Source: JAHWKV01 sp040905365 (GTDB lineage: Bacteria; Actinomycetota; CADDZG01; JAHWKV01). From it: a DNA stretch of 60,371 bases. The stretch covers positions 1-60,371 of the forward strand of contig JBBDRQ010000006.1 in the NCBI GenBank assembly GCA_040905365.1, read 5' to 3'. A program made the translations under genes and the position numbers. Positions 8,841 to 16,357 of the stretch are shown here, piece by piece. Numbering within the stretch: position 1 is the first letter of the stretch; each line of letters begins with the position of its first letter. The notes below the pieces were generated by a model. That model saw nothing but the letters and a program-made list of their open reading frames with translations, did no database searches and was not told the DNA's origin.

Positions 8841-10373
8841 GTGGGCGCCAGTCCTCTGGTGCACGCGTTGTGGATGAGTGCCGGGCTCAGCTGCGACGGC
8901 GACTCGGTGTCGATGACCTCGGCGACCAGCCCGAGCCTGGAGGACCTGACGAGGGGGATCATCCCGGGCATGCCCAGCTTGGTTTTGCATCATCCGTTGC
9001 TGGCGTACGACAACGGCTCGGAGTTTCTGCAGGCTTGGTACGACGCCGAGGCGGGAAAGCTAGATCCGTTCGTGTTGGTTCTGGAGGGCTCTGTACCCAA
9101 CGAGCAGATCAGCGGCAACGGATGCTGGGCGGCACTGGGGGCCGATACGGTCACCGGCGAGCCGATCACGACGGTAGAGTGGCTCGAGCGCCTCGCTCCC
9201 AAGGCGGAGGTGGTAGTGGCCGTCGGAACCTGCGCCACTTACGGGGGAGTCCCGGCAATGAGAAACAACCCGACCGGCGCGATGGGACTACCGGATTTTT
9301 TGGGTTGGACCTTTCGATCCCGCGCCGGTGTGCCGATCGTGTGCATTCCCGGTTGTCCGGCTCAGCCGGACAACATTACCGAGACGATTCTGTACCTGAC
9401 GATGATGCTGGCAGGGCAGGCGCCGATGATCGACCTGGATGATGCACTGAGGCCCAGGTGGCTGTTCGACCGGACCGTGCACGAAGGGTGCAACCGTGCC
9501 GCTTTCTGCGAACACGGCGATTATGCCGGCACCTACGGCGACGACCCGCGTTGTTTGGTCAAGCTGGGGTGCAAAGGCCCCGTTGTAAAGTGCAACGTGC
9601 CTATCCGGGGGTGGATACGGGGAATAGGCGGGTGTCCCAACGTAGGCGGAATCTGCATCGGGTGTACTTCGCCCGGATTCCCGGACCGGTTTATGCCGTT
9701 CATGCAGATGTCCAACAAGGTTAGAGCATCCACCGCAATGGCCAGGTTCACCTACGGTCCGATCCTGCGCTTATTACGCAACGAGTCCATGAAGCTCGGG
9801 TCCAAGGAGCCGCCGTGGCGCCGTCCGTCCGACCACCTCACCAGCGGATACCAGCCGCGGTGGAATCTCGACGACAGGCCGGAGAAACTGGTGCCCAAGA
9901 CGTACACGGTGGACGGCCGGGAAGCGCGCTTTTATGAGCTCAGCTCCACCGAGTGCGTGCGCGCGGAAATAGCCGAGGGCGGCTACAGCCTGAGCTGGAG
10001 TACGTCGCTCAGCGCCTCTGAATGGCTGGAGTCGTTACACGAGCGGGTCGGCAATGCGCCCGAGGCGCTCGGACTGGTGATCTTGCGGGAAAATCTGGAC
10101 TCCAGAGGTGACCTCACCTGGCGGGAGACCCGGATGCTGATTCAGGATCCGGGTCTCACGCCCGTGTTGGTGAGAGTGGACCTGGGCTCCACGGGTTTGG
10201 TCTGGAAAACCGGCCTCTCCGGAGGCGAGGGACTGTGGCAGGTGGGCGTCACTGCGCCGTGGTTCGATTACGACTTATTCAAGGAGCTGATGGTAGCCAG
10301 TGCGTCGCCGCTGGTTCTGCAGCGGGTGATGGAGGTGCTGGAGGATGCGCGGTCCGTCAGGCGTGCGCAGTGA
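8841..10373 (+). CDS. Orphan group 1h-type [NiFe]-hydrogenase small subunit with a C-terminal extension
   Basis: The first 340 or so residues of this 510-aa protein look like the small subunit of actinobacterial high-affinity (group 1h) hydrogenases. The N-terminal cluster motif is SCDGDSV (C18, D21), where Asp replaces the second Cys, as in the 3Cys/1Asp proximal cluster described for this group. GTCATYGG and PGCPAQP supply the other proximal ligands. HEGCNR, DDPRCLVKLGCKGPVVKC and GGCPNVGGICIGC supply the medial and distal clusters. There is no Tat signal, as in group 1h. The normal small subunit ends near GYQPRW (about 340). Here about 170 further residues follow, without TM segments or motifs known to me. 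No large subunit or maturation gene follows; the next gene is another ArsR-type regulator. It starts with GTG. It could be an electron-transfer or H2-sensing derivative; function is unknown. Confidence 0.85.
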   Translation: MGASPLVHALWMSAGLSCDGDSVSMTSATSPSLEDLTRGIIPGMPSLVLHHPLLAYDNGSEFLQAWYDAEAGKLDPFVLVLEGSVPNEQISGNGCWAALGADTVTGEPITTVEWLERLAPKAEVVVAVGTCATYGGVPAMRNNPTGAMGLPDFLGWTFRSRAGVPIVCIPGCPAQPDNITETILYLTMMLAGQAPMIDLDDALRPRWLFDRTVHEGCNRAAFCEHGDYAGTYGDDPRCLVKLGCKGPVVKCNVPIRGWIRGIGGCPNVGGICIGCTSPGFPDRFMPFMQMSNKVRASTAMARFTYGPILRLLRNESMKLGSKEPPWRRPSDHLTSGYQPRWNLDDRPEKLVPKTYTVDGREARFYELSSTECVRAEIAEGGYSLSWSTSLSASEWLESLHERVGNAPEALGLVILRENLDSRGDLTWRETRMLIQDPGLTPVLVRVDLGSTGLVWKTGLSGGEGLWQVGVTAPWFDYDLFKELMVASASPLVLQRVMEVLEDARSVRRAQ

Positions 10374-10463
10374 AGGCAGCGCGGCCGCCGTGGACACCTT
10401 GCGCGGGCTTCGGCCGTATTGCTGCGCGCTCGGCGGGCGTTGGGCATTATCATTGGCACTGTT

Positions 10464-10844
10464 ATGAGACCTAGGGATCAGATCTCACCTGCGATTCAAA
10501 CGAGCTCCCAAGCCGATGAGCTCGGCCGGGTAGCGGAGTTGTTCGGCCTGGTTGCCGACAAGACGCGCGCAGGGATTCTGTATGCATTGTCTGAATCCGG
10601 GGAGCTTGCCTTTGCGCACTTGGTTGCGCAGATCGACGCCTCGGAGAAGCAGCTTACGGGTGCGTTGCGGGCGCTTCGGGTTTCCGGGATGGTGCGCAGC
10701 CGGAGGCACCGGGGCACCGTCCTGTACTCGTTGCGGGATGGCGACATCGCGGAGTTGCTGCACGTGGCGGCGATCAGCACACAAGAGGCTTTGGTTGGTC
10801 CGGTAAGACGCCGGTCCGGATCGAGGCTGCCGGCCCGGCGTTAG
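10464..10844 (+). CDS. Second ArsR-like winged-helix regulator
   Basis: This 126-aa protein contains an ArsR-like winged helix: LGRVAELFGLVADKTRAGILYALSESG, then ASEKQLTGALRALRVSGMV as recognition helix, and RRHRGTVLYSLRDG as wing. The last 20 residues are rich in Arg. The start was set at the ATG at 10464; a TTG at 10419 would add 15 residues. Neither has a clear Shine-Dalgarno sequence. It lies 90 bp after the hydrogenase-like gene, so the hydrogenase homologue is bracketed by two related regulators. The effector is unknown, and no metal-binding cysteines are present. Confidence 0.75.
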   Translation: MRPRDQISPAIQTSSQADELGRVAELFGLVADKTRAGILYALSESGELAFAHLVAQIDASEKQLTGALRALRVSGMVRSRRHRGTVLYSLRDGDIAELLHVAAISTQEALVGPVRRRSGSRLPARR

Positions 10845-10866
10845 TAGAAGAATCTGTGGGTAGTAA

Positions 10867-10926
10867 CAATAAGGCCGCCATGGCGGGCGGCCCTATTGCC
10901 GGAATCGCCTTCCTGTGAGCGATTCC
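10867..10926. other. Two consecutive strong stem-loops
   Basis: The first stem-loop (10867-10898) pairs CAATA-a-GGCCGCC with GGCGGCC-c-TATTG around a six-base loop. The second (10901-10926) pairs GGAATCGC with GCGATTCC around ten bases. They lie 23 bp after the second ArsR-like gene and about 110 bp before the DsbA-like gene. No T-tract follows either stem, so a classical intrinsic terminator is not evident. They could be a leader/attenuator for the DsbA-like gene or a processed transcript end. Confidence 0.55.
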
Positions 10927-10982
10927 TCCTTAGACGAGAGGAACGTCGGTTAAGGATCCACAGTATAAGCGAAATCGACATA

Positions 10983-10996
10983 TGACAATAGTGTCA
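10983..10996. promoter_or_regulatory. TGACA-N4-TGTCA dyad upstream of the DsbA-like gene
   Basis: A perfect 5-bp inverted repeat (TGACA, ATAG, TGTCA) sits 37 bp before the ATG in a locally AT-rich region. It is a candidate operator; which regulator binds is unknown, but the adjacent ArsR-like protein is an obvious candidate. Confidence 0.4.
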
Positions 10997-11033
10997 AGTG
11001 TAAGTTTGTTTGTGTACGGGTGGTGAGAAAAAC

Positions 11034-11669
11034 ATGGAGCCGTTCGGCGATCCGTCGATTATCTACGTAGGCGATCCGATGTGTTCGTGGTGCTGGGGCA
11101 TAGCGCCGCAGATCGACGAGCTACAGATGAGGTGCCCCGATCTGCCCTTGCATGTGGTCGTGGGCGGCCTGCGGGTCGGTCCCGGCGCAGAGCAGATGAG
11201 TGACGAGCTGGCGGAGTTTCTTGCGGCGCACTGGATGGAGGTCGAGATGCGCAGCCGGCAGCCGTTCGATCTGTCGATACTCAATCGCCGGGATTGGGTC
11301 TACGACACGGAGCCTGCCTGCCGCGCGGTGGCGGCCGTGCGCGGGATAGACGAGGCCAAGGCTTGGCCTTTGTTCAAGCGTCTGCAGCGGGCGTTTTACG
11401 CGGAAGGCACCGTGTTGTCGGATCCTCAGGTCTACCCGCCGCTGGTAGCCGACGTCGGGGTGGATCCGGATGCCTTTATGGAGTCGTACCTAAGCGAGGC
11501 AGCCGGGGAGGCAGCCTGGATCGATTTTGCAGCTGCCGCGGAGTGGGGGATCACGGGATTCCCCACTGTACTGCTGCGCAGCGGCAATCAGGGCCACCTG
11601 ATCGCCAACGGCTATCGAGAAGCGGTCGACATGCATTTTATACTCGCCGAAGCACTCGAAACCGCATGA
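11034..11669 (+). CDS. DsbA-family thiol oxidoreductase (CSWC)
   Basis: This 211-aa protein has a thioredoxin fold with DsbA-type helical insertion. The active-site motif CSWC lies near the N-terminus (GDPMCSWCWG, about residue 17), and the cis-Pro loop near the C-terminus is GITGFPTVLL. It resembles the cytoplasmic DsbA-like/FrnE group (COG3531 type). No signal peptide is visible, so it probably acts in the cytoplasm. The ATG at 11034 follows GGTGGTGAG; a TTG at 11010 would add eight residues. It is preceded by a 189-bp leader with hairpins and a dyad, suggesting regulated expression. Confidence 0.88.
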   Translation: MEPFGDPSIIYVGDPMCSWCWGIAPQIDELQMRCPDLPLHVVVGGLRVGPGAEQMSDELAEFLAAHWMEVEMRSRQPFDLSILNRRDWVYDTEPACRAVAAVRGIDEAKAWPLFKRLQRAFYAEGTVLSDPQVYPPLVADVGVDPDAFMESYLSEAAGEAAWIDFAAAAEWGITGFPTVLLRSGNQGHLIANGYREAVDMHFILAEALETA

Positions 11670-11685
11670 GGGGGGCCGGAGCTTG

Positions 11686-11713
11686 CTAGTGCCGTGACCA
11701 CTAACGGCACTAG
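11686..11713. repeat. Miniature (internally deleted) copy of the hairpin repeat
   Basis: These 28 bases are the CTAGTGCCGTGACCACTAAC end of the repeat joined directly to the other CTAG end. They leave a perfect 8-bp terminal dyad (CTAGTGCC...GGCACTAG) around 12 bases. The final CTAG supplies the stop codon (TAG, read on the minus strand) of the VOC gene. Confidence 0.8.
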
Positions 11714-12156
11714 GGGGGCCAAAAATCCGTATTAGCAATTTCCAGTAGGTTGCCCGACGGGTCACGAAAGTAAAAAGACACTCCCCGTATCCGCTCCCGC
11801 GCGGCGCCGGGAGGCCAGCTGGCTTCCTGAATTATCGAAACCCCGCGCCCCTCAAGGTGTTGCTTCCACTGCTCATAGTTGCCTCCGGAGGCAAGAAAGC
11901 AAGCGTGCCCTTGGCCTGTAGCGCCGTGGGCCGGGACCGACCCCGCTTCCGCCGTGGCCGATGGGTTGAAGAGAAGGAGGACGCCGTCTCCCATGCGGAA
12001 GAACATGTGCCGGCCGGCCTCCTCGCCGATCAGGCGCAGCCCCAAGACTTCGCTGTAGAAGGCTTTGGTTTCGGATTCCGAGGTGAAGTAGAGAACCGTC
12101 TCCAGAACGCGTGAAATGCCGGGCGCGCTCACCGTAAACGCACCGTGTCCAAGCAA
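11710..12156 (-). CDS. VOC (glyoxalase/bleomycin-resistance) family protein
   Basis: This 148-aa protein has the paired beta-alpha-beta3 modules of the vicinal oxygen chelate fold: LETVLYFTSESETKAFYSEVLGL in the first half, and GVSFYFRDPSGNLLEIANTDFW with the typical metal-ligand Glu at the end. The substrate is unknown. The start is uncertain: TTG at 12156 has no visible ribosome-binding site, and GTG at 12132 is an alternative that removes eight residues. The stop codon lies in the CTAG terminus of the miniature repeat at 11686-11713. It converges with the DsbA-like gene. Confidence 0.85.
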   Translation of the reverse strand: MLGHGAFTVSAPGISRVLETVLYFTSESETKAFYSEVLGLRLIGEEAGRHMFFRMGDGVLLLFNPSATAEAGSVPAHGATGQGHACFLASGGNYEQWKQHLEGRGVSIIQEASWPPGAARERIRGVSFYFRDPSGNLLEIANTDFWPP

Positions 12157-12249
12157 GCGCGTGCGGTTGGTCGGGCGTAGGCCGTAGGCAGCGTGTTCAT
12201 CGGCACCTCGTTGTTATTGGGTCGGGGGTGCATTGTCTCGTTAAGTGAG

Positions 12250-12266
12250 CCGGCGTGCCACGCCGG
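12250..12266. other. 17-bp perfect palindrome
   Basis: CCGGCGTG and CACGCCGG flank a single central base between the VOC gene and the MarR remnant. It is either a protein-binding dyad or a short hairpin; nothing assigns it. Confidence 0.4.
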
Positions 12267-12319
12267 TGGCAAGGTCGCTACGATTTCTCTGAAAGCGTGA
12301 AAAAAACTCGTCTAAGGGT

Positions 12320-12348
12320 TTGACTACAGATTAAGCGGAGCGTATCGT
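12320..12348 (+). promoter_or_regulatory. Sigma-70-like promoter
   Basis: A -35 box TTGACT (12320-12325) and a -10 box TATCGT (12343-12348) are separated by exactly 17 bases in the non-coding gap upstream of the MarR remnant. This is the cleanest housekeeping-type promoter I see in the window. Confidence 0.6.
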
Positions 12349-12412
12349 AAACGTTGCCCCAAGAAGCAGAAGGTGACTCGGATCCGAAAGGGTCCTGAGG
12401 CCCGGATGTTCC

Positions 12413-12820
12413 TTGGGGCGCTATCATTTCCGGGTCGTTCCCACAATCTTTGTCCACAGTCGTCTGGATTGCCGTGTGGGTAAGTATGCCGACCGGCTGG
12501 CCAAAGCCGGGCGCATTGTGCGCCGGCCAGATCCCGACGACCGGCGGGCCGTGCTGATGACTTTAACGTCGGAAGGAAACGACGTGGTCGAGGACGCGAT
12601 CAAGGCCTACCTGGGCGCCGCGGACGAGGTGGTGGAGGTGCTCGATCACAATGAGCGGCTTCAGCTGGCGGAGCTGCTCCGAAAGATCCTGGTCCGCCTG
12701 GAGGGCAGCGGAGCGCCCGGGCCCGACGACGCGCAGACGCCTGCCGCAGCGAGCAAGGGTCCCACGCACGTCAAACTTCGGTTCGAGAATGCGGAGGCGG
12801 TGGAAGGGGAGGCGGGATAG
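12413..12820 (+). pseudogene. MarR-family regulator remnant, N-terminus lost
   Basis: The frame encodes the second half of a MarR winged helix: RVGKYADRLAKAGRIVRRPD (end of recognition helix and wing), DDRRAVLMTLTSEG, then the C-terminal dimerisation helix with ELLRKILVRLE. The first 60 or so residues expected for the dimerisation and HTH helices are absent; the upstream frame reads unrelated sequence and the only start is a TTG without ribosome-binding site. A good promoter remains upstream. A hydrophilic tail of about 40 residues follows the domain. I read it as a decayed gene. A frameshift in assembly is the main alternative. Confidence 0.6.
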
Positions 12821-13040
12821 TGTGCCTAGTGAGCGAGGCCTGCCAGCTTCAGAAGCCGTAGCAGGCGAGTCCAGACATAGCTCAGCATCGTCGGAGGCAT
12901 GTCCAGGTTGTCCGACCAGAAGGGGTCGGTTTCGTGTACGGATTCTTGTGAAGTGATGGTTGAGCCCTTTCGTTCAGTACTGCGGAGGCCTGAAGCTATC
13001 ACCACACGTTGTGAATCTGGTGGCTTTGCGAGCAGATTTG

Positions 13041-14150
13041 TTATGCGGCGGGGTCGGTGCGGGCGGTGTTCAGGTAGTTGCCTGTGGTTGCGGCGACGGC
13101 TGCGATCGGCACGGCGAGGAACGCGCCCACCACGCCGAAAAGTGCTGCTCCGGCGGTGAGTGAGAGCAGGATTACGACCGGGTGCAGGTTTACGGCACGG
13201 GACATGAGCACCGGCTGCAGAAGGTTGCCCTCGATTTGCTGGATCATAAGAATGGCTCCGGCGACCAACAGGGCGTCGAGGGGTCCGTTGGTCACCAGGG
13301 CCACCAACGAAGCGATGACCCCCGCTACCAGCGCTCCGACGATTGGAAAGAATCCTCCTATGAAAGTCAGCATCGCCAGCGGCGCTACCAATGGTACGCC
13401 GATGATGGCAAGCGCGATGGCGATTAGCACCGCGTCCACGAAGGCTATTACCGCTACGCCCCTGATATAGCCCCCTAGGGTGCGCCATGCCCGTGTGGAG
13501 ATTTCACGGACATCGGCACGCTGGCGCTCCGGTACTTGTTTGGTCAGCCAAGCGACGACCTTATCGCCGTCCTTCAAAAAGAAGAACACCAGCACAAGTG
13601 TTACCACCAGTTCGACCAAGAACTCGGCGGCGCGCAGGGCTCCGGCCGCCACAGTCCCCGCGATGCGCCCGGTACTATCGGTTAGCCCGCCGGTGGCCCG
13701 GTCTACATACTCCTGGAGCTGAGTTTCCGATATTGCCAGCGGACCCTCGGCGAGCCAGGTGATTACCTGGTCGACGCCCTCGCGCAGCGACTCCTCGAGA
13801 TCGGCGAACTCGTCGGCAACGGGAGGGCCGAGAACGGTCAACACTGCGGCAACCAGGCCGATCGCCGTGAACAGGACCGTCCACGTCGCGAGGATGCTGG
13901 GCCACCGGTGCTTGCGAAGCCACGCCACCGGCGGAAACAGGAAGTTGGTGATGAACAGCGCGGCTATTACGGGCAGGACGATGATGCGAAAGTAACTCAG
14001 GGCATACAGCACCGCCAAAGTGGCCGCGGCTATGACCAGTATCCGCCAGCTGACTGAGGCGAGTACCGCTAAAGAGCTCCGTGGGTCGATCCGGTCCTTA
14101 GCTATCGAGTCCTCCCGTGGGCCGGGCTGCTGTGCGGAATTCTGCACCAT
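13041..14150 (-). CDS. AI-2E family transporter
   Basis: This 369-aa membrane protein of the PF01594 (YdiK/TqsA/PerM) family has about eight TM helices, an early pair around residues 30-100, a periplasmic helical stretch (about 110-180), and the conserved C-terminal part with GGYIRGVAVIAFVDA, GGFFPIVGALVAG and QQIEGNLLQPVLMSRAVNLHPVVI. Members export small molecules or act as ion exchangers; the name does not imply AI-2 transport here. The start overlaps the upstream MpaB-like gene by 53 bp, so a shorter start is possible but no good internal start codon is seen before the first helix. Confidence 0.9.
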   Translation of the reverse strand: MVQNSAQQPGPREDSIAKDRIDPRSSLAVLASVSWRILVIAAATLAVLYALSYFRIIVLPVIAALFITNFLFPPVAWLRKHRWPSILATWTVLFTAIGLVAAVLTVLGPPVADEFADLEESLREGVDQVITWLAEGPLAISETQLQEYVDRATGGLTDSTGRIAGTVAAGALRAAEFLVELVVTLVLVFFFLKDGDKVVAWLTKQVPERQRADVREISTRAWRTLGGYIRGVAVIAFVDAVLIAIALAIIGVPLVAPLAMLTFIGGFFPIVGALVAGVIASLVALVTNGPLDALLVAGAILMIQQIEGNLLQPVLMSRAVNLHPVVILLSLTAGAALFGVVGAFLAVPIAAVAATTGNYLNTARTDPAA

Positions 14151-15189
14151 CTACGGCATCCGTGGCGGAATTGTCGCTTATCGGCGCACGTTGTGATCGG
14201 TTGATCGACAGTCGCAGGGCCCGGGGCATTGTGGGCACCGCAAGACGCAAAGCCCCGAAGTACGCCCGGGCCATGGGCTCCGCCACCGGGGAGCGGTCCA
14301 GTTGCAGCATTCGTCCGGACCACTCCGGGAGTAGGTCCGTAGCCGTCTTGGCAAAGATCCAGTAGGCGAACTTGACTGCTCCGAGCGATGCGAAAAGCAG
14401 GATGCGCCGTTCCCGCTCACGATAGGCACAGGCGCGCTCTCTCAAACCGTGGCCCGGCATGAGCTGCTGCCAGCGTTCGGTAAGCGCCCGACCGGAGTCG
14501 ACGACCGTAGGGGTATTGCCCTTGCCTCCGTCGAGCACCCAACGGGCGGAGTCCAGCGCATCCCGCCCGGCCTCAAGCTGCGGTCGAACCTGCCGGAAGT
14601 ACTCTCGAACCTCCGACCGGCTGGTCGGCACGCCTCGGGCACCGAGCATCGTTGGAATGCGGGCCGTTTCGGCCCAGTACCGGTCGATGTCGGAGCCTCC
14701 AATGGGCCGGGGAGCGTAGAGGAGGTGTCCGTCGAGGAAGCCGCCGTAAATGGTCGTGTGCGTCCACACCGCTAGGTCGGGATCGTCGGCGCGGTACGCC
14801 TTCCCGGTGGGGGTCGTGCCCTGGATGTGTTTGTGTAGCCGGTTGACGTGGTCGATGACGCCGTGTGCTACCGGCGTCGAGGCGAAGCCGGTAGCCATGA
14901 CGAAAGATGCCGTGCGAGCCAGGCGCCCGATCGGGTCGGTGCGGAAGATAGAGTAATCGAGCGTCCCGGCGAGAACCTGGGGGTGCAGAGTTCCCAGGAT
15001 CAAACCGCTCATTCCCCCGACCAGCGCCGACGGCCAATCCGACCCGACCTTCCAGGTGACGCTGCCGGGCCCGAACAATCCTGGATCGCCGGGCGGGTCG
15101 GTGTACTGCACCCCCGGCAGTTGGCTGACCTCGAATGGAGCCTGTACTACGTCCCCGAGGCGCTCACGCAGATCGGTCAGCCGCTTCAT
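14098..15189 (-). CDS. MpaB-like oxygenase (DUF2236 family)
   Basis: This 363-aa protein resembles the DUF2236/ER-bound oxygenase MpaB and latex-clearing protein family, heme-dependent enzymes common in actinobacteria. Typical stretches are HKHIQGTTPTGKAYRADDP followed by LAVWTHTTIYGGFLDG, with His residues that could ligate heme, and the C-terminal RMLQLDRSP...FGALRLAVPTMPRALRL. The substrate is unknown. It overlaps the AI-2E exporter gene on the same strand, so they are probably cotranscribed. Confidence 0.85.
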   Translation of the reverse strand: MKRLTDLRERLGDVVQAPFEVSQLPGVQYTDPPGDPGLFGPGSVTWKVGSDWPSALVGGMSGLILGTLHPQVLAGTLDYSIFRTDPIGRLARTASFVMATGFASTPVAHGVIDHVNRLHKHIQGTTPTGKAYRADDPDLAVWTHTTIYGGFLDGHLLYAPRPIGGSDIDRYWAETARIPTMLGARGVPTSRSEVREYFRQVRPQLEAGRDALDSARWVLDGGKGNTPTVVDSGRALTERWQQLMPGHGLRERACAYRERERRILLFASLGAVKFAYWIFAKTATDLLPEWSGRMLQLDRSPVAEPMARAYFGALRLAVPTMPRALRLSINRSQRAPISDNSATDAVDGAEFRTAARPTGGLDS

Positions 15190-15294
15190 CTGCCAGGTTG
15201 GACCGCTGGGTTGCGGTGTTGGGGCTGAGAGCTCATTTAACCGACCTTACGACGCGGCGGGACCCGGGACAAACCGCGGCTGTAGCATCGGCCT

Positions 15295-16296
15295 ATGGTT
15301 GAGGATTTTGACGACGCGGGCGCGCGCACAATTCAGCAGGTTGCCACCGGCATCTACCAGACCCAGGCATTGTACGTGGCCACGAAGCTGGGAGTGGCCG
15401 ACCTGCTGAGCGGCGGGCCGCAGCCGGCCGGCGTGCTGGCGAAGCAGTTGGGTGTGCGCCCCGACCGTCTGTACCGGGTGCTGCGCTACCTGTGCGCCTT
15501 GGGCGTTTTCGAACAGGCGGGCGACGGGGTTTTTGCCAACAACGCGGCAAGCGAGCATTTACGTTCCACCGGACAGGGTTCGATGGGCGACCTGGCGCTG
15601 CTCTTCGGCGAAGAGTTCTACCGGGCTTGGGGAAACTTGCTCGAGGCGGTGCGTACCGGGCGAGACGCGTTTGGAATCGAGTTCGGCTGTGGTCTTTTCG
15701 AGTACCTGGAGCAGAACCAGAGCCGAGGCAGAATCTTTGATCGTGCGATGGCCGGAGGGAGTGCCTTTTTGGATGCCGTGCCGGGCTCGTGGGACTTTTC
15801 GTCCATGGAGTCCATCGTCGATGTCGGCGGAGGCAACGGGGCGGCTCTGGGCGCGCTGCTCGCCGAGTATCCCGAGCTCAAGGGGGTATTGTTCGAAACC
15901 TCCTCGGTCCTGGAGGCCGCCGGAGAGAATTTACGCCGGCAGGGCCTGGGCGACCGCTGCGAACTGGTGGCCGGGAACTTCTTCGAATCTGTGCCGCCCG
16001 GAGCCGACGGCTACCTGCTCTCGCGGGTTTTGCACGACTGGACCGATGAGCAGTGCGTGCGAATTCTGGGCAACTGCCGGGCTGCTATGGGCTCAGGTGG
16101 GCGACTCATGGTTGTGGAGCGATTGGTGCCGGGGCTTCTTGCACTGGGGGCAGACCTGAATATGTTGGCGGTTACCCAAGGCCGCGAGCGCACGCGGCAG
16201 GAGATGGAGGCGCTGCTGAGCGACAGCGGCTTTGCGCTGCGCCAGGTACTCGAGCTGCCGCTCGAGGCGAAGCTGTTGATTGCCGAGCCGCTCTAA
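15295..16296 (+). CDS. SAM-dependent O-methyltransferase (PF00891 type)
   Basis: In this 333-aa protein, an N-terminal winged-helix dimerisation domain (about residues 10-90, YVATKLGVADLL ... LYRVLRYLCALGVF) is followed by a Rossmann methyltransferase domain with motif I IVDVGGGNGAALG (near 180), and YLLSRVLHDWTDEQC with the catalytic His-Asp region expected for acetylserotonin/polyketide O-methyltransferases. It would methylate a hydroxyl on a small aromatic or natural-product substrate. It stands alone on the plus strand, with a hairpin and the repeat arm after it, and no recognisable biosynthetic cluster. Confidence 0.9.
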   Translation: MVEDFDDAGARTIQQVATGIYQTQALYVATKLGVADLLSGGPQPAGVLAKQLGVRPDRLYRVLRYLCALGVFEQAGDGVFANNAASEHLRSTGQGSMGDLALLFGEEFYRAWGNLLEAVRTGRDAFGIEFGCGLFEYLEQNQSRGRIFDRAMAGGSAFLDAVPGSWDFSSMESIVDVGGGNGAALGALLAEYPELKGVLFETSSVLEAAGENLRRQGLGDRCELVAGNFFESVPPGADGYLLSRVLHDWTDEQCVRILGNCRAAMGSGGRLMVVERLVPGLLALGADLNMLAVTQGRERTRQEMEALLSDSGFALRQVLELPLEAKLLIAEPL

Positions 16297-16324
16297 GCGT
16301 CGAGCCCGAAGAGTGGCTCGGGCT

Positions 16325-16357
16325 AAACCTCGCAAACGTTAGTGGTCACGGCACTAG
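16325..16357. repeat. Right-arm fragment of the hairpin repeat
   Basis: Thirty-three bases match the terminal part of the repeat arm at window positions 22-54 exactly, including AAACCTCGCAAACG and the CTAG end. The rest of the element is absent. The CTAG supplies the TAG stop of the GH65 gene on the minus strand. Just before it, GAGCC...GGCTC and AGCCCG...CGGGCT (16301-16324) can form a short hairpin that may end the methyltransferase transcript. Confidence 0.8.

Noticed and set aside
8841..10373. Complete uptake hydrogenase operon
   Set aside because: Only a small-subunit homologue is present; no large-subunit RxCGxC/DPCxxC motifs or maturation genes were seen nearby.
13041..14150. Quorum-sensing autoinducer-2 system
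   Set aside because: The AI-2E family name is historical; no luxS or lsr genes are present.
14573..15037. Minus-strand frame rich in Arg/Pro within the MpaB-like gene
   Set aside because: Out-of-frame reading of a high-GC gene; composition typical of shadow frames and no motif.
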